Origin: an uncultured Oscillochloris sp.
GTDB taxonomy: Bacteria; Chloroflexota; Chloroflexia; Chloroflexales; Chloroflexaceae
Length of the DNA: 5,845 nucleotides
NCBI GenBank assembly: GCA_903877345.1
Contig: CAIRDL010000145.1
Span: 1-5,845 of the forward strand
Direction of reading: 5' to 3'
Shown here in pieces: positions 5,631 to 5,845 of this stretch; within the stretch, counting starts at the first letter, position 1, and every line of letters begins with the position of its first letter. The notes beneath the pieces were generated by a model. The model worked only from the letters and a program-made list of their open reading frames with translations, had not been told where the DNA came from and searched no databases. Made by a program: the position numbers and the translations under genes.

Positions 5631-5702
5631 CCCATCTTAGGGCTGTTGCAAAGCTCGCCGTGGGGTTGATGAACTTCACCTAAAATGATCCGTACACTTG
5701 TA

Positions 5703-5774
5703 TAGTAATCCTAAAATGGTTGTGAAAAGGGGTCGAGACTTCAGGCGGTTCTATGCAACAAACCCAAGGGATGC
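5703..5774. mobile_element. Second, decayed copy of the TAGCAATCC MITE
   Basis: From 5703, after a flanking TA at 5701-5702, the sequence follows the reverse complement of the element at 3964-4061. TAGTAATCCTA matches the terminal repeat with one change, and the TGAAAAGG-GTCGAG-CTT-AGGCGG core is conserved. A stretch of about 20 bases is then missing. Homology resumes at GCAACA..CCCAA and runs to a degenerate right end GGGATGC. The lost inverted repeat indicates an old insertion. Two copies in 1.7 kb show that the element is dispersed. Confidence 0.75.
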
Positions 5775-5845
5775 GGAAAATTTAAAATGTCCCGGTCGTC
5801 GTGTGACTCGTGATGCGTGATCCGTGACTAGGCCGCACCCTGAGC
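5775..5845. repeat. Terminal intergenic stretch with second GTGATCC block
   Basis: GTGATGC and GTGATCC stand in tandem from 5810, followed by GTGACTA and GCACCCTGA at the window edge. The block 5817-5845 repeats 5522-5550. No gene is seen between 5644 and the end of the window; the next gene lies outside it. Confidence 0.55.

Noticed and set aside
5444..5635. N-terminal extension of the flavoprotein to the upstream ATG
   Set aside because: The extension is encoded by the GTGATCC repeat block and the likely promoter, and the protein fold plus a good ribosome site begin at 5443.
5640..5652. GGGCTGTTGCAAA as an insertion-sequence end
   Set aside because: It resembles ends of some IS elements, but there is no partner repeat, target duplication or transposase remnant. 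The nearby TGCAACA belongs to the MITE copy.

Overview
This 5.8 kb window is GC-rich bacterial chromosome. Its gene families and its interspersed intergenic repeats (AATCTAAAAT-type strings, a CCCCAAC heptamer, GTGATCC heptamers, GTAG...CTAC palindromes) suggest a filamentous phototrophic Chloroflexota lineage such as Chloroflexales. That placement rests on pattern recall only.

Layout. (1) On the minus strand, positions 46-1026 encode a zinc/manganese-type ABC transporter binding lipoprotein (ZnuA/TroA family). It has a near-consensus sigma-70 promoter at 1069-1097. (2) Positions 1030-1490 carry no supported gene. They hold an AT-rich interspersed repeat and three consecutive complex palindromes at 1199-1325. 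(3) On the plus strand, a cytosolic three-PAS NarL-type histidine kinase (1491-3350) is followed after 21 bp by its LuxR-type response regulator (3372-4124). Together they form a classical two-component operon. (4) Convergent to it on the minus strand, positions 4196-5443 encode a flavoprotein of the dihydrolipoamide dehydrogenase/mercuric reductase class. It lacks the redox cysteine pair and the C-terminal catalytic histidine. A perfect 12-bp-stem hairpin separates the two convergent units. (5) Positions 5444-5845 contain no gene, only a probable promoter and several repeats.

The main result is that the response regulator is broken twice. A single missing C near 3832-3834 takes the DNA-binding domain out of frame with the receiver domain. 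In addition, a 98-bp foldback element (3964-4061) sits inside the last turn of the HTH domain. The element has 11-bp perfect terminal inverted repeats and is flanked by a TA duplication. Removing the element and restoring one C gives a complete 217-residue NarL/LuxR regulator. A second, decayed copy of the element lies at about 5703-5774. It therefore appears to be a mobile MITE, probably mobilised by an IS630/Tc1-mariner transposase located elsewhere. The kinase also has a frame conflict at its 5' end: the only well-placed Shine-Dalgarno/ATG (1538) is one base out of frame with the kinase. This two-component pair may be in decay, or the two 1-nt problems may be sequence errors; the MITE insertion cannot be explained as an error.
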